A stretch of 64,000 nt of DNA from DASVVT01 sp036386415. GTDB taxonomy: Bacteria; Acidobacteriota; Blastocatellia; Pyrinomonadales; Pyrinomonadaceae. The stretch is from positions 37,644 to 101,643 of the forward strand of contig DASVVT010000023.1 in NCBI GenBank assembly GCA_036386415.1, given 5' to 3'. Each line of letters begins with the position of its first letter. Positions within the stretch are counted from its first letter, which is position 1. Both the position numbers and the translations under genes were made by a program. The notes under the pieces are model-generated. The model was not told the origin of the DNA and did no database searches. It was given only the letters and a program-made list of their open reading frames with translations. Of the stretch, positions 26,565 to 38,085 are shown piece after piece.

Positions 26565-26930
26565 TTATCTCGCCTGGCGGTCACGCTCGTCTATGGACAC
26601 ACGGGCGATGATCTTTTGAAACTCCTCAAGCGGTGACTCGACCCTCACACGTAACAAAGAACGCTTCGCGTTGAGCACCCAATCGTATTTGGTATCCAGA
26701 GCATTGAGGGTCGTCTCGCTCAGGCGAAAACTCTCGCGCAATAATCGTTTTGAACGGTTGCGCTCGACCGCATTGCCTATCGCCTTGCGCGACGCCGTGA
26801 TGCCCAGTCTATGATACGCCAATCCGTTCGGCTGTACGAAGGCTGTCAACAGGTGGCCGTCGTAACGCCTGCCGCCTGAATAGACACGGCGAAACTCGCC
26901 GGAACTGCGCAGCCGCATGATTTTGGACAA
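26565..26930 (-). CDS. rnpA: ribonuclease P protein component
   Basis: A 121-residue basic protein that supports the RNase P RNA in trimming tRNA 5' ends. The family signature is clear ([26 protein letters not shown] in sequence; core [19 protein letters not shown]). It begins 15 bp after rpmH, the universal arrangement. A second methionine at residue 5 could also be the start. Confidence 0.96.
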   Translation of the reverse strand: MSKIMRLRSSGEFRRVYSGGRRYDGHLLTAFVQPNGLAYHRLGITASRKAIGNAVERNRSKRLLRESFRLSETTLNALDTKYDWVLNAKRSLLRVRVESPLEEFQKIIARVSIDERDRQAR

Positions 26931-26945
26931 ACATCTGCCCCGTGC

Positions 26946-27092
26946 TTAGTAATGCGCCGGCGTGAGACGTTTGCGCCCTTTAGCACGGCGTCTCTTGAGC
27001 ACGAGGCGACCGTTTTTGGTCGCCATGCGCGCGCGAAAGCCATGGGTTTTGGCGCGACGACGATTGTTTGGCTGGAATGTGCGCTTCGACAT
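26946..27092 (-). CDS. rpmH: 50S ribosomal protein L34
   Basis: A 48-residue highly basic protein beginning [20 protein letters not shown] and ending KRLTPAHY, the typical L34 pattern with the [20 protein letters not shown] core. It is the first gene leftwards from oriC, facing away from dnaA, and is followed by rnpA. Confidence 0.97.
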   Translation of the reverse strand: MSKRTFQPNNRRRAKTHGFRARMATKNGRLVLKRRRAKGRKRLTPAHY

Positions 27093-27678
27093 GGTTACCT
27101 ATTCTCCGATTAAACGAAAAGAGTAAGACTAACTGCGCCGGTGGCTTTCTGTCAAGAAAAGGTGTGGCGGAAAACGCCTTGCGAGAGTCCTTTGACTGAA
27201 TTTTCTACTGTTAATTAGGAGATTTGCCAGCCCGGTTTTTCACCAAAAAGTGTTCTAAAACCATTCTCACGCCATATTTCACCCAGTAGTGCAATCAAGA
27301 AACGCAGTAAAAAGGGATTTTCCCAGAGGGCGAAAAAATTATTTTCAATGCCTGTGGATTTCTCTTGCTTCCTAGCTCACATTATGCTAGTCTCCGCCCC
27401 GTTTCGGACTCAATTTAAGTCCGTAAGTAGTTGAAAAAGAAATACTTAAAGCATTACTTTAAGTCTCGTGAGGTTTTCCACAGGCCTGTGGAAAACCCTG
27501 TGGAAAACTTTCATTTCGGGGTTCGGAAAGTATCAAGCGGGTTCATTTACAATACCTTCCACCGTGTCAGTCAAAGAATAGCTTGAGCAGGTGGAGAGAA
27601 GTTTCTGTATTGTTTTGTAACAGGTCTCATAACTGTCGCAAACGCTGAACACTTCTGACAAGATAGGACGGACAAGCC
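27093..27678. other. oriC, first DnaA-box cluster and dnaA promoter region
   Basis: The rpmH-dnaA gap is AT-rich. It contains DnaA-box-like 9-mers: TTTTCCACA at 27474-27482, TGTGGAAAA at 27487-27495 and 27499-27507, and TGTGGATTT at 27353-27361. The three clustered boxes lie about 170 bp before dnaA and could serve both origin function and dnaA autoregulation. Together with the cluster after dnaA this gives a bipartite origin. The promoters of rpmH and dnaA must lie here, but I could not define them. Confidence 0.75.
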
Positions 27679-29145
27679 ATGAGTACTGTAATTGAGAATA
27701 GGCTCTGGAGCGAGATTCTCAACGCTGTCGAAAAGCGACTCAATCGCCAGAGTTTCGAGACCTGGTTTCGCCCCATTCGATTTGAGGGGTGCGACAATTC
27801 CGAGCAGGTACTGCATCTGCGCGCGCCCAATCAGGTGGTCAAGGACTGGGTTAGCTCTAATTACTCCGAGGTGATCGATGAATCACTGGAAGAACTGAAT
27901 CTGTCCGAATATCACGTTGACTGGATGATCGAAGACGACGAGTCGCAAGTCGCCGAAAGAAGCGCAGAAAAGGATGAAGCGGGTGCTGCTACCTACAGCC
28001 TGTCGGAAACTGCTACGAGCAACGGAAAAAGTAAAACTTCCAGTCTTTTCTCTCTATTGGAGGCCGCTGAATCTGATGGCCTGACGCCCGCCGCTACGAC
28101 TTTCGTTGATATAGAGCCGATTGAACTGTCGCTCAATCCGAAATATACATTTCAGACCTTCGTCGTCGGCTCCTGCAACCAGTTTGCTCACGCCGCCTCG
28201 CTCGCAGTCGCCGAAGCGCCGGGTAAAACCTACAATCCTCTCTACATTTACGGTGGTGTGGGACTTGGTAAAACCCATCTCATGCACGCGGCAGGACATG
28301 CCATTAAAGAGCGCAACCGCCATCTGCGCCTCTCCTATATCTCGGCCGAGAAGTTCATGAACGAGTTGATCAATGCGATCCGCTACGACAAGGCGCAAAC
28401 GTTCCGTGAAAAATATCGCTCGATAGATGTCATGTTGATGGACGATATTCAGTTCATGGCCGGTAAGGAGCGGACGCAAGAAGAATTTTTCCATACTTTT
28501 AATGCGCTCTATGATGGGCAAAAGCAGATTGTCATCTCCTCTGATTGTCCGCCGCGCGAGATACCGACCCTCGAAGAGAGGTTGCATTCGCGCTTCGAGT
28601 GGGGACTGATCGCCGACATGGAGCCGCCAGACCTTGAAACGAAGGTAGCGATCCTCAAACGTAAAGCCGACCTGGACGGCGTCTCACTTCCAGATGATGT
28701 CGCCTTCTTTATTGCGAGCAAAGTCAAGAGCAACATACGCGAGTTGGAAGGTTCGCTCGTACGCCTTGTTGCCATCTCATCCTTACGGGGCTTGCCGATC
28801 TCAAAGATGCTGGCGCAGGATGCGATTCGCAATATAGCCGAAGACGACCAGCCCGCCGGAATTACCATTGAGCAGATTCAACAGGCTGTCGCAGCGCACT
28901 ATCGCCTGCGTGTTGACGAGTTATCATCGAAGAACAATGCGCGGCAGATCGCTGTGCCCCGCCAGGTAGCCATGTACCTGTGCAAACGTCTCACGAAACA
29001 TAGCTTCCCGGAGATCGGGCGCGAGTTTGGCGGCAAGCACCATACGACCGTTATTCACTCCGTAGAGAAGATTGAGGCGCTTGTTTTGAAAGATCAAAAT
29101 TTCCACAGGGTCGTGAGCGACCTTATGGACAATCTTTGCAAGTAG
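27679..29145 (+). CDS. dnaA: chromosomal replication initiator DnaA
   Basis: A 488-residue AAA+ initiator. Domain I (about 1-85) includes [11 protein letters not shown] variable linker spans about 86-140. The AAA+ core has Walker [10 protein letters not shown] at 192-200 and Walker [10 protein letters not shown]. Domain IV has the DNA-binding signature [20 protein letters not shown]. It sits between the two DnaA-box clusters. The linker is Ser/Glu/Ala-rich, as usual for this poorly conserved part. Confidence 0.98.
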   Translation: MSTVIENRLWSEILNAVEKRLNRQSFETWFRPIRFEGCDNSEQVLHLRAPNQVVKDWVSSNYSEVIDESLEELNLSEYHVDWMIEDDESQVAERSAEKDEAGAATYSLSETATSNGKSKTSSLFSLLEAAESDGLTPAATTFVDIEPIELSLNPKYTFQTFVVGSCNQFAHAASLAVAEAPGKTYNPLYIYGGVGLGKTHLMHAAGHAIKERNRHLRLSYISAEKFMNELINAIRYDKAQTFREKYRSIDVMLMDDIQFMAGKERTQEEFFHTFNALYDGQKQIVISSDCPPREIPTLEERLHSRFEWGLIADMEPPDLETKVAILKRKADLDGVSLPDDVAFFIASKVKSNIRELEGSLVRLVAISSLRGLPISKMLAQDAIRNIAEDDQPAGITIEQIQQAVAAHYRLRVDELSSKNNARQIAVPRQVAMYLCKRLTKHSFPEIGREFGGKHHTTVIHSVEKIEALVLKDQNFHRVVSDLMDNLCK

Positions 29146-29527
29146 TTAGCTCCTTTTTTGGTTAAAAAGTTTTCCACAGTACGCTTTTCGGTTAAGCTCT
29201 TTGCAGACAAGATTTAACTTTGAGTTTTCCACATTTCCACAGGACCAGTAAAAAAGGGGGCTGTGGAAATGTGGAAAACTTTATCGAAGGCGGAGTTTTC
29301 CACAGGCGGGCAAAGTTTTCCACAACGATATCCACAGGGGCTGTGGAAAACAATTCCTTTCGCTACAACAATAAAGTGGGTTTTCCACATTTCCACAGGC
29401 CCTACTACTACTACTATATATATATATAAGTATTTAAATTAGTATTAATAGTAAAAGGCCGCTTCGCTTGTAGTAGAATTTCAGAACCGTCAAATTAAGC
29501 CATTATCCACACCAGAGGAGTTCATAG
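29146..29527. other. oriC, main unwinding region with DnaA boxes, DnaA-trio and AT tract
   Basis: At least ten DnaA-box 9-mers are present. TTTTCCACA occurs at 29170, 29225, 29296, 29316 and 29381; its complement at 29270 and 29342; ATTTCCACA or its complement at 29233, 29262 and 29389; ATATCCACA at 29328; and the perfect TTATCCACA at 29503-29511. The last dense pair (29381-29397) is followed by a GC-rich spacer (GGCCC), five CTA triplets at 29402-29416 and an AT tract to about 29455. CTA repeats read as 3'-GAT-5' DnaA-trios on the other strand. This box-GC-trio-AT order matches the basal unwinding system described in Bacillus subtilis. Confidence 0.88.
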
Positions 29528-30643
29528 ATGGAATTCAGTATTAGCAAGAACGCTCTCCAAAAAGAGCTGGGTTTCGTTCAAGGCATCGTCGAGAAGAAGA
29601 ACACCATCCCCGTGCTCTCAAACATTCTCATAGAGTCTGTGGGTGAGAACACGATCCGCATTATCGGCACCGACCTGGATGTGACGATTCGTTGTGAGAC
29701 TGAAGCTGAGATCAGCGTCCCTGGCTCGATATGCGTCCAGGCGCGCAAGCTGTTCGACATCGCGCGCCTGCTCCCGGATGCATCGGTGGTCAATTTTCAC
29801 AAGGAAGATAACGACTGGGTGACGGTCAAGTGTGAGAACTTCCGCTCGAAAGTGCCGGGAGTCGCGCGCGATCAGTTCCCGGAAGTTCCAAACTTCAAAT
29901 CTGCGCCCATGAAACTGTCTGCGGAAATCTTCAAATCCTTCATAGATCGCACCATCTTCGCCATCACACAGGAGGAATCTCGCTACACGCTCTCCGGCGC
30001 AAAATTCATACTTGATAAATCGGGCGCTAAGATGGTTACAACCGACGGACACCGCCTCGCCTATATCGAGCGTCGGGATCTAGGCCAAAACGCGCCCACA
30101 GAGGCTCTGGACGCTCTTATACCCCGTAAGACGCTGGCTGAGCTGACCAAATTGACGGCCTCTTATGAAGGCGAGATAAGTTTGGGTGCGGATGAGAACC
30201 ACATCTATTTTGAGGTTGGCCCGCGTCTGCTGATCTCCAGAACGCTTTCGGGGCAGTTTCCGAACTACGAGATGGTGATGCCGAAAGGCAACGATAAATC
30301 TGTAATGTTCGATAGTTCGAAGCTCAACCAGGCGATACGCCGCGTCGCCCTGATGGCCGATGATCGCTCGCACGCCATCCGTTTTCATCTTGCGCCCGGT
30401 CATCTGCAAATCAGCTCAAACAATGCTGAAGAGGGTGAGGCGCGCGAAACGGTTGACACAGAGTACACGGGTGATGCGACGGAGATTGGCTTTAACGCGC
30501 AGTATCTGCAAGATTTCCTTAACGTCGTGGGCGAGGGGCAAGTTGCCTTTGAGTTCAAAGATGGCAACTCGCAGGCGCAACTGCGACCGGCGACCGATGC
30601 CGACTACGACTACAAATACGTCGTCATGCCGATGCGCATCTAA
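29528..30643 (+). CDS. dnaN: DNA polymerase III sliding clamp (beta subunit)
   Basis: A 371-residue clamp of three similar domains. It starts MEFSISKNALQKELGFVQGI and ends YKYVVMPMRI, both family-typical (the clamp C-terminus usually ends PMR-hydrophobic). GAGGAG lies about 8 bases upstream of the ATG. An insertion sequence now sits 23 bp after its stop, separating it from its own downstream hairpin terminator and from recF. Confidence 0.97.
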   Translation: MEFSISKNALQKELGFVQGIVEKKNTIPVLSNILIESVGENTIRIIGTDLDVTIRCETEAEISVPGSICVQARKLFDIARLLPDASVVNFHKEDNDWVTVKCENFRSKVPGVARDQFPEVPNFKSAPMKLSAEIFKSFIDRTIFAITQEESRYTLSGAKFILDKSGAKMVTTDGHRLAYIERRDLGQNAPTEALDALIPRKTLAELTKLTASYEGEISLGADENHIYFEVGPRLLISRTLSGQFPNYEMVMPKGNDKSVMFDSSKLNQAIRRVALMADDRSHAIRFHLAPGHLQISSNNAEEGEARETVDTEYTGDATEIGFNAQYLQDFLNVVGEGQVAFEFKDGNSQAQLRPATDADYDYKYVVMPMRI

Positions 30644-30666
30644 ACAGCTTTCGGATAATCCGAACC

Positions 30667-31677
30667 CTGAAATTACGCAGCGACGCTAAAGGCGTCTAAC
30701 TGTGAGAGATCTTCTGGAATGGGCAGACGAAATAACTTTCGCTTGAAAGCATAAACCGTCTGTCCTTCTTTTATCGCTGCCTCTTCTGTGATGCACAGTG
30801 CGTAAAGTCCCAGATGCAAGTGTGCTACCTGCGCTCGTGCCTTCTGTGCGCTCGCACCGCCCCATCCGAACTCCTGCTTGAGAAGGCGGAAGACCTCTTC
30901 AATCTGCTGCCGCAACCGGTAATGACGCTTTAACTGAGCTGAGGAAAGCTGTACGTCATTAGTCACAAAGTAGCGTCGCCCGTCTTTGACAACGCAGACC
31001 TCGTGATTGACTTTGCGCAAGCGACCGACAGCCCTTCCGAAGCGATGCGGCCAGTGCTCACGCACGGCCTCTCCTTCAAAATAGCGATTCGATTTTAGTC
31101 TCGCCACGTACTTCCAACCCAGGCTCTCAAGCAGATGAAGCAAGCTCGCCGCCGCGTACCAACTGTCAAAAAGCACGTATTCTGGCCTGATTCCACGCCG
31201 TTGCGCTTCTCTCAACAGTTGCGCGGCCAGTTCGACTTTCGAGGAGCCGCCCTTCTTCCAGAGCCTCATGCCGAGCGGGACTCTCACCACACCATCCGTC
31301 CAGATGAGGAGCACGACTTGATGGCCGCGCAACACTCTTCCATGCGTGCTTGACCAGACCCAACTGACCGCTTCAGAGTGCCGCGCCCATCTCGCCCACG
31401 CCGTATCATCAATTACTAGGTAGCCGCCCTCTCGCACCATTCTTGAGCCAAAGCAGTCCCATAGCCGTCGTGACCATGCGAACCTTTGATAGAGCATTCT
31501 CTGCAAGCGATCATGCGAGATATGGGCGCACACGGCTGAGAGTGACAAACAACTGGTGCGCGTGTTGCGATAAATCAACCCAACAAGATATGCTTCCATC
31601 GCGGGAGTTAGTTCGAGCTTGTTTGTAGCCATAGCAACTACATTCTATGGCTCTTACGACCTCCCGCGTAATCTCAG
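30667..31677. mobile_element. insertion sequence (IS4/IS701-like), 1011 bp, between dnaN and recF
   Basis: The ends are CTGAAATTACGC (30667-30678) and, inverted, CTGAGATTACGC (from 31677), 11 of 12 identical. The element is flanked by perfect 7-bp direct repeats CCGAACC at 30660-30666 and 31678-31684, a target-site duplication. It holds one full-length transposase gene on the minus strand. Intact ends, duplication and gene point to a recent insertion. Family is assigned from the transposase and termini only. Confidence 0.92.
30673..31632 (-). CDS. DDE transposase of the IS4 superfamily
   Basis: A 319-residue transposase. The catalytic acids are visible as VIDDTAWARWA (first D), LFDSWYAAASLL (second D) and RQQIEEVFRLLKQEFGWGG (E, within the Y-x2-R-x3-E-x6-K signature: YRLRQQIEEVFRLLK). 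The gene is uninterrupted and its stop lies inside the left terminal repeat. Orientation is opposite to dnaN and recF, so any effect on recF would be by blocking read-through. Confidence 0.9.
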   Translation of the reverse strand: MATNKLELTPAMEAYLVGLIYRNTRTSCLSLSAVCAHISHDRLQRMLYQRFAWSRRLWDCFGSRMVREGGYLVIDDTAWARWARHSEAVSWVWSSTHGRVLRGHQVVLLIWTDGVVRVPLGMRLWKKGGSSKVELAAQLLREAQRRGIRPEYVLFDSWYAAASLLHLLESLGWKYVARLKSNRYFEGEAVREHWPHRFGRAVGRLRKVNHEVCVVKDGRRYFVTNDVQLSSAQLKRHYRLRQQIEEVFRLLKQEFGWGGASAQKARAQVAHLHLGLYALCITEEAAIKEGQTVYAFKRKLFRLPIPEDLSQLDAFSVAA

Positions 31678-31692
31678 CCGAACCTCTTATGA

Positions 31693-31726
31693 AGCGCCTT
31701 CGCTCAAACGAACGAGGGCGCTTTTT
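31693..31726 (+). terminator. hairpin terminator, probably originally of dnaN
   Basis: AGCGCCTTCG and its partner in CGAACGAGGGCGCT form a GC-rich stem, followed by TTTTT at 31722-31726. It lies between the insertion sequence and recF. Without the insertion it would be about 30-40 bp after the dnaN stop. Confidence 0.7.
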
Positions 31727-31796
31727 CTTGCTTTAATGTTTTGAATTCATGACATATAAGCAGCGTAAATGTCCTTGCCTGTGTTAAAATTGAGCT

Positions 31797-32948
31797 ATGC
31801 TGCTCGAATCGCTTGAAGTTCACAATTTCAGGAATCTGAGCGGCAAAGTCTCCTGGGGCAATGGCCTCAATATCATCTACGGGGACAACGGGCAGGGCAA
31901 GACGAACTGGCTCGAAGCCATCTACACGCTTGCTACGACCAAATCCTTCCGCACCCAACGATTGCAAGAAGCCATTCGCTTCGGCGAGGACCTGGCGGTC
32001 GTGCGTGGCCGTGTCCGCCAGAGCGAGGATGTCCACCGCGAGCTGCAAATAAACCTCCAGGGCAACACTAAATCGATCTCCATCAATGGCAAACGCGAGA
32101 CCGTAGCGCGCTACCTGGGGCAGCTTCACGCCGTTTCATTCACCGCAGACGAGTTGGCTGTCGTGCGTGGGACGCCCGATGCGCGCCGAAAGTTTTTGGA
32201 TCGGGGTGTGGTTTCGCTCCATCCCGCATACGTCCAGACGCTGGCCGATTACAATCGGGTCATCAAACAAAAGAATCGCCTCCTCCAAGATGCTGCTGAT
32301 TCAGAAATGAGCGCGGATCAGGTGGCCGCCTTGATCGCTCCCTGGAACGAACAACTTGTCACTTTGAGTGCCGAGATTCATCGCGCGCGAACCGATTACG
32401 TAGGGCGTTTAAGCAAAGTCCTCGAGCGCCGTCTTTTTGAGCGCGAGGACATCACGATCCGCTATGTTTCGTCGCTTGAAGGCAAGGGTGATTTGAGCGA
32501 TTACGAGTCGCTGATCGCGGAGCGTTTGGAGCTGCGTTTGCAGGCTGAGATAGCCTCCGGATACTCCCTCATAGGACCTCATCGGGACGATCTTGAGATA
32601 CTATTTGACGGGCGGGATATACGCGCCTTCGGAAGCTCCGGCCAGCAGCGTAGCGCATTGATAATACTTGACTTAGCGGCGATTTCGGTGTATTATTCAT
32701 GGCATAATGAGTATCCACTTTTCCTCATCGACGACGTGGATGCAGAGCTTGATCGAAAGCGTATAAGTTACTTGCTCGAATACCTTGAAGGGCGCACTCA
32801 GACGTTCATCACGACCTCCAAAGAGAGTCTCGTCGAGCAGTTTGTCGCGCGCGCCAATCTTTATCAGATTGGCGATGGTGCGATCAAAGGAAGTGCGCCG
32901 GAAACGGAGTTGATTTCGACAGCCGCCAGAGGTGCTGAGAGCATCTAA
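31797..32948 (+). CDS. recF: DNA replication/repair protein RecF
   Basis: A 383-residue SMC-like ATPase that helps load RecA at gaps. It starts MLLESLEVHNFRNLSG, has the Walker A motif GDNGQGKTNWLEAIYTLATT near residue 30, the signature FGSSGQQRSALIILDLA, and Walker B LFLIDDVDAELD. No strong ribosome site precedes the ATG. It is 112 bp after the insertion sequence and 63 bp before gyrB. Confidence 0.96.
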   Translation: MLLESLEVHNFRNLSGKVSWGNGLNIIYGDNGQGKTNWLEAIYTLATTKSFRTQRLQEAIRFGEDLAVVRGRVRQSEDVHRELQINLQGNTKSISINGKRETVARYLGQLHAVSFTADELAVVRGTPDARRKFLDRGVVSLHPAYVQTLADYNRVIKQKNRLLQDAADSEMSADQVAALIAPWNEQLVTLSAEIHRARTDYVGRLSKVLERRLFEREDITIRYVSSLEGKGDLSDYESLIAERLELRLQAEIASGYSLIGPHRDDLEILFDGRDIRAFGSSGQQRSALIILDLAAISVYYSWHNEYPLFLIDDVDAELDRKRISYLLEYLEGRTQTFITTSKESLVEQFVARANLYQIGDGAIKGSAPETELISTAARGAESI

Positions 32949-35486
<2,538 letters not shown>

Positions 35487-35589
35487 TTTTCGACACAGAG
35501 GAAGAGCGGTGTGAGAGCGGCGAGCGAGCCTATTTGACACACCGATCTTCCTTGTTTAAAATAAAACTCTTATCCTCCTGTGGATCTTG

Positions 35590-35627
35590 CCGCTGCATGC
35601 TTCTCGCGTATGCAGCGGAATTTTTTT
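35590..35627 (+). terminator. rho-independent terminator after gyrB
   Basis: CCGCTGCAT (35590-35598) pairs with ATGCAGCGG (35610-35618) with further inner pairing, followed by a run of seven T (35621-35627). It is placed about 100 bp after the gyrB stop and in front of the convergent gene at 35645. Confidence 0.88.
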
Positions 35628-35644
35628 GCCTTTCAATTCCGCTC

Positions 35645-35959
35645 TCAAGAGGTCTTGACCGGGTCGAAAGCCTCTATATGGTGTCCTCCGGTCGACTGTA
35701 AGAGCTTGATCAGTCGCGCCACATCATTTTCAGAGACTCGTGCGACGAGTAAAGAATCTCCCTTTCGCAGATGTTTCTGGTAGAGGCGTGCCTGCACGCC
35801 TGGCACATCCGTCCAGATGGCCTGTGACGAAGCCTCCCTGGCAGCTAACGGATCAATTATAGAAAAGAGTTTAGCGTCAAAACCGCTTGCTATCACGGAG
35901 TCAAGAATGCGTGTTGCCACTTGTTGATGATCAAAAGCAGAGACGACCGTTTTAGCCAT
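35645..35959 (-). CDS. small protein resembling general stress protein YflT-type domains
   Basis: A 104-residue soluble protein with an alternating alpha/beta look: TVVSAFDHQQVATRILDSVI, GFDAKLFSIIDP, then a segment ending VQARLYQKHLRKGDSLLVAR and VARLIKLLQSTGGHHIEAFD. The pattern 'variable-helix, strand, gap, strand, helix, final acidic strand' recalls small stress proteins with a repeated ferredoxin-like half. I cannot name a function. A GGAAAGGGATG-type ribosome site lies upstream. It converges with gyrB. Confidence 0.6.
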   Translation of the reverse strand: MAKTVVSAFDHQQVATRILDSVIASGFDAKLFSIIDPLAAREASSQAIWTDVPGVQARLYQKHLRKGDSLLVARVSENDVARLIKLLQSTGGHHIEAFDPVKTS

Positions 35960-36116
35960 GACTTAGCATCCCTTTCCTCTCGTAGGGTATACGATTCGCA
36001 GGAGAGTTGCTGCTGCTGCTGCTGTCGCCTCGCGGATCGCAATGATATGTACCCCCTTGGTTTTTCGACGAGAATGGAAGCTCATCTATGAAATGGCTTC
36101 GAGCTTGAATGACGAT

Positions 36117-36359
36117 CTATTTCTTATCGGGCGGGCGCGTCGCCGTATATTCATCCAGATCAAGGCGCTCTGATTCGTTTATGCCGTGCTGATTGTAATA
36201 GCCGCCGGGGGCAAACTGGCCTGATTCGCCGATGTCGAGCGAGCGTTTGTCGTTCGCAGGATTAACCTCTTCGGCAGCATTCGGCGTCGAATCCGGTTTC
36301 AGCTCAGGATCAGATGTACTCTCTTCGATGGAAGTTTTTCTGGAATTATCATCTGCCAT
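36117..36359 (-). CDS. small acidic disordered protein, unknown
   Basis: An 80-residue hydrophilic protein, rich in Ser, Glu, Asp, Asn and Pro, without hydrophobic segments (MADDNSRKTSIEESTSDPEL at the start, TRPPDKK at the end). AAGGAG lies seven bases before the ATG, which supports expression. It follows the MEMO1-AMMECR1 fusion gene on the opposite side of a short gap in the same direction. No family recognised. Confidence 0.6.
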   Translation of the reverse strand: MADDNSRKTSIEESTSDPELKPDSTPNAAEEVNPANDKRSLDIGESGQFAPGGYYNQHGINESERLDLDEYTATRPPDKK

Positions 36360-36392
36360 GGTTATGCTCCTTATGTTCGGATGGTTTTTGTG

Positions 36393-37802
36393 CTACGTCG
36401 ATTCGCGAAAGCGCTCGACGCGGAAACGAAAGAGTCTGAGGGGCGCGTGCGGTCGAATGCCTGCTTTACGCATGGCGATCTCAACCTGCTGGCTCGCCGT
36501 CTCAATGCCTTCAATATCTGGTAAGAGCAGCCCGCGATGAAGCCCCGTCTCATCTTCAACGATCACGCCATAAAGGGCTGGATCAAGCTCCTCGAAACGC
36601 GCTGGTTCAGGTTCAGCCAGGACATCTACGGAGTAATGTAAATGTGGCAGTTCAGCAGGTGCGACGGGCGGAAAGCGCGGGTCGCGCGTGGCGGCACTCA
36701 GGGCGTTTGCGATCAGTTCTTCGGCGAGAGTCTCCTTCAGAGGCTCGATTGTGCCGATGCAGCCACGCAAAGCCCCTTCATCAGTTTTGATCGTAACGAA
36801 GCAGGATGCGCGCTGTTGCAGCAAAGGGGACAGTGAGGAAGGTTTTTCAATAACGCGCTCCTCTTGAACAAAAGTCTCGACCGAACGGCGTGCGAGTGCG
36901 GGCAGTTCCTCACCGCAGAGCGCTGCATCGAGAGCAACCTTCGACGGCTGCTCTTCGCTGTTCTCTTCCTTCCTTTCGGAAGTCTCCTTATTTTCCTTCT
37001 CATCGCGCGTCAGTTGCGCGACCAGATAGCCAACGCCGAACGGGGCTTCATAATGCAGCACGTCGCAGGCTGGCATGATTCCCTGGCTTGCGCCGAGGGC
37101 GATGAGCATCGAACGATAGCCGCACTCACCGGCTTTCTTTCTCAAGTCCTGATCGATATTGACGATGCGCACGGGATCACAAACGCGCAGACTCGCCACC
37201 ACCTCTTCATCAAAAAGGTGTGCGTCCGTGTTGTATCCGGCGGGCGCGCCTGGCTTCAGCCTGTGACTCAAATCGCCGCTGGCGACGAGCGCGACCACGC
37301 GCTCCGTACGCTCGACCGCGCGCCTGATGCAAGCGCCAAAGCGCAGATGGTCTTCGTTGGACAAGAAACTGTAACCGAGCGCAACCAATGAGCCGCGCCA
37401 CCCGTTGCGCAGCAGGAAGTAGAGCGGGACAGCCGTCCCGTGATCAAGGTAGTAGCCTTTGATGCCCAGAACCTCATACCCCTGCTCGGAGGCGGCGCGC
37501 GAAATTTCGGTCAATAGCTCTTCATCGAGCGGCGCTTCAACTACAGTGTCCGGGGCACGGAAATTCGCAAAGTCGCCGTAGAGCTGCGCGTCGTGATACG
37601 CGACAAAAGCGCGCGCTTCGAGCGGCGCATGCGGTGAGACGAGCACGATTGTCTCCGCTCCACTTCGGATGATGCGCTCAGTAAATTCCCGCATCGCATT
37701 GATAGAGCCGCGCACTTCCTCGACCGCTTCACGACCCACCTCCGGCACCATGATCGGAGGGTGCGGCGCGATACCTGCGAAGACTATGGAACTCGTGCTC
37801 AT
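36393..37802 (-). CDS. fused MEMO1-like and AMMECR1 protein (AmmeMemoRadiSam A/B)
   Basis: A 469-residue fusion. Residues about 1-270 resemble the MEMO1/class III extradiol dioxygenase fold: FAGIAPHPPIMVPEVGREAV at the start, VLVSPHAPLEARAF, YYLDHGTAVPLYFLL and ASGDLSHRLKPGAPAGY. Residues about 285-465 are an AMMECR1 domain with the hallmark LRGCIGTIEPLKETLAEEL. A Lys/Glu-rich linker joins the two. In many genomes these are separate genes beside a radical SAM gene (the AmmeMemoRadiSam set). No radical SAM gene is seen here. The reaction is unknown. Confidence 0.88.
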   Translation of the reverse strand: MSTSSIVFAGIAPHPPIMVPEVGREAVEEVRGSINAMREFTERIIRSGAETIVLVSPHAPLEARAFVAYHDAQLYGDFANFRAPDTVVEAPLDEELLTEISRAASEQGYEVLGIKGYYLDHGTAVPLYFLLRNGWRGSLVALGYSFLSNEDHLRFGACIRRAVERTERVVALVASGDLSHRLKPGAPAGYNTDAHLFDEEVVASLRVCDPVRIVNIDQDLRKKAGECGYRSMLIALGASQGIMPACDVLHYEAPFGVGYLVAQLTRDEKENKETSERKEENSEEQPSKVALDAALCGEELPALARRSVETFVQEERVIEKPSSLSPLLQQRASCFVTIKTDEGALRGCIGTIEPLKETLAEELIANALSAATRDPRFPPVAPAELPHLHYSVDVLAEPEPARFEELDPALYGVIVEDETGLHRGLLLPDIEGIETASQQVEIAMRKAGIRPHAPLRLFRFRVERFREST

Positions 37803-38085
37803 CTTTGTTGCGACCGTCTTTATGAGCGATCAAACTTCTTCAGTGCTAAAGAACCGAAGCGAGGAGGATAAGAAAAAAGTGGCTCAAGCGCTGCGCGCCA
37901 CTCGCTCGGGCGGCAGAAGCTTAAAACTTATTTCTTGTAGGGAACGCGCACATTCTATCACACGATGCGCGCCACCCCGCAAGCGAGAATTGCGTCGAGC
38001 GGCGAAGGCCATTTATGATGTGCGGTGGACGAATGAGGATCAACGGAAGGCTGTAGACTCTTCCAGAGAAGGCGTGTGGCAGGGA

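Noticed and set aside
35516..35560. Possible small RNA between gyrB and its terminator
   Set aside because: A weak palindrome (GGTGTG...CACACC) is present but there is no promoter or conserved fold that I can point to.
36007..36026. GCT trinucleotide run upstream of the small stress-like gene
   Set aside because: A short simple repeat with no inverted partner and no reading-frame context; not informative.
37669..38085. Upstream extension of the flavoprotein frame
   Set aside because: The first 139 codons are antisense to the start of the MEMO1-AMMECR1 gene or in its promoter gap; the FAD loop begins right after the ATG at 38086.
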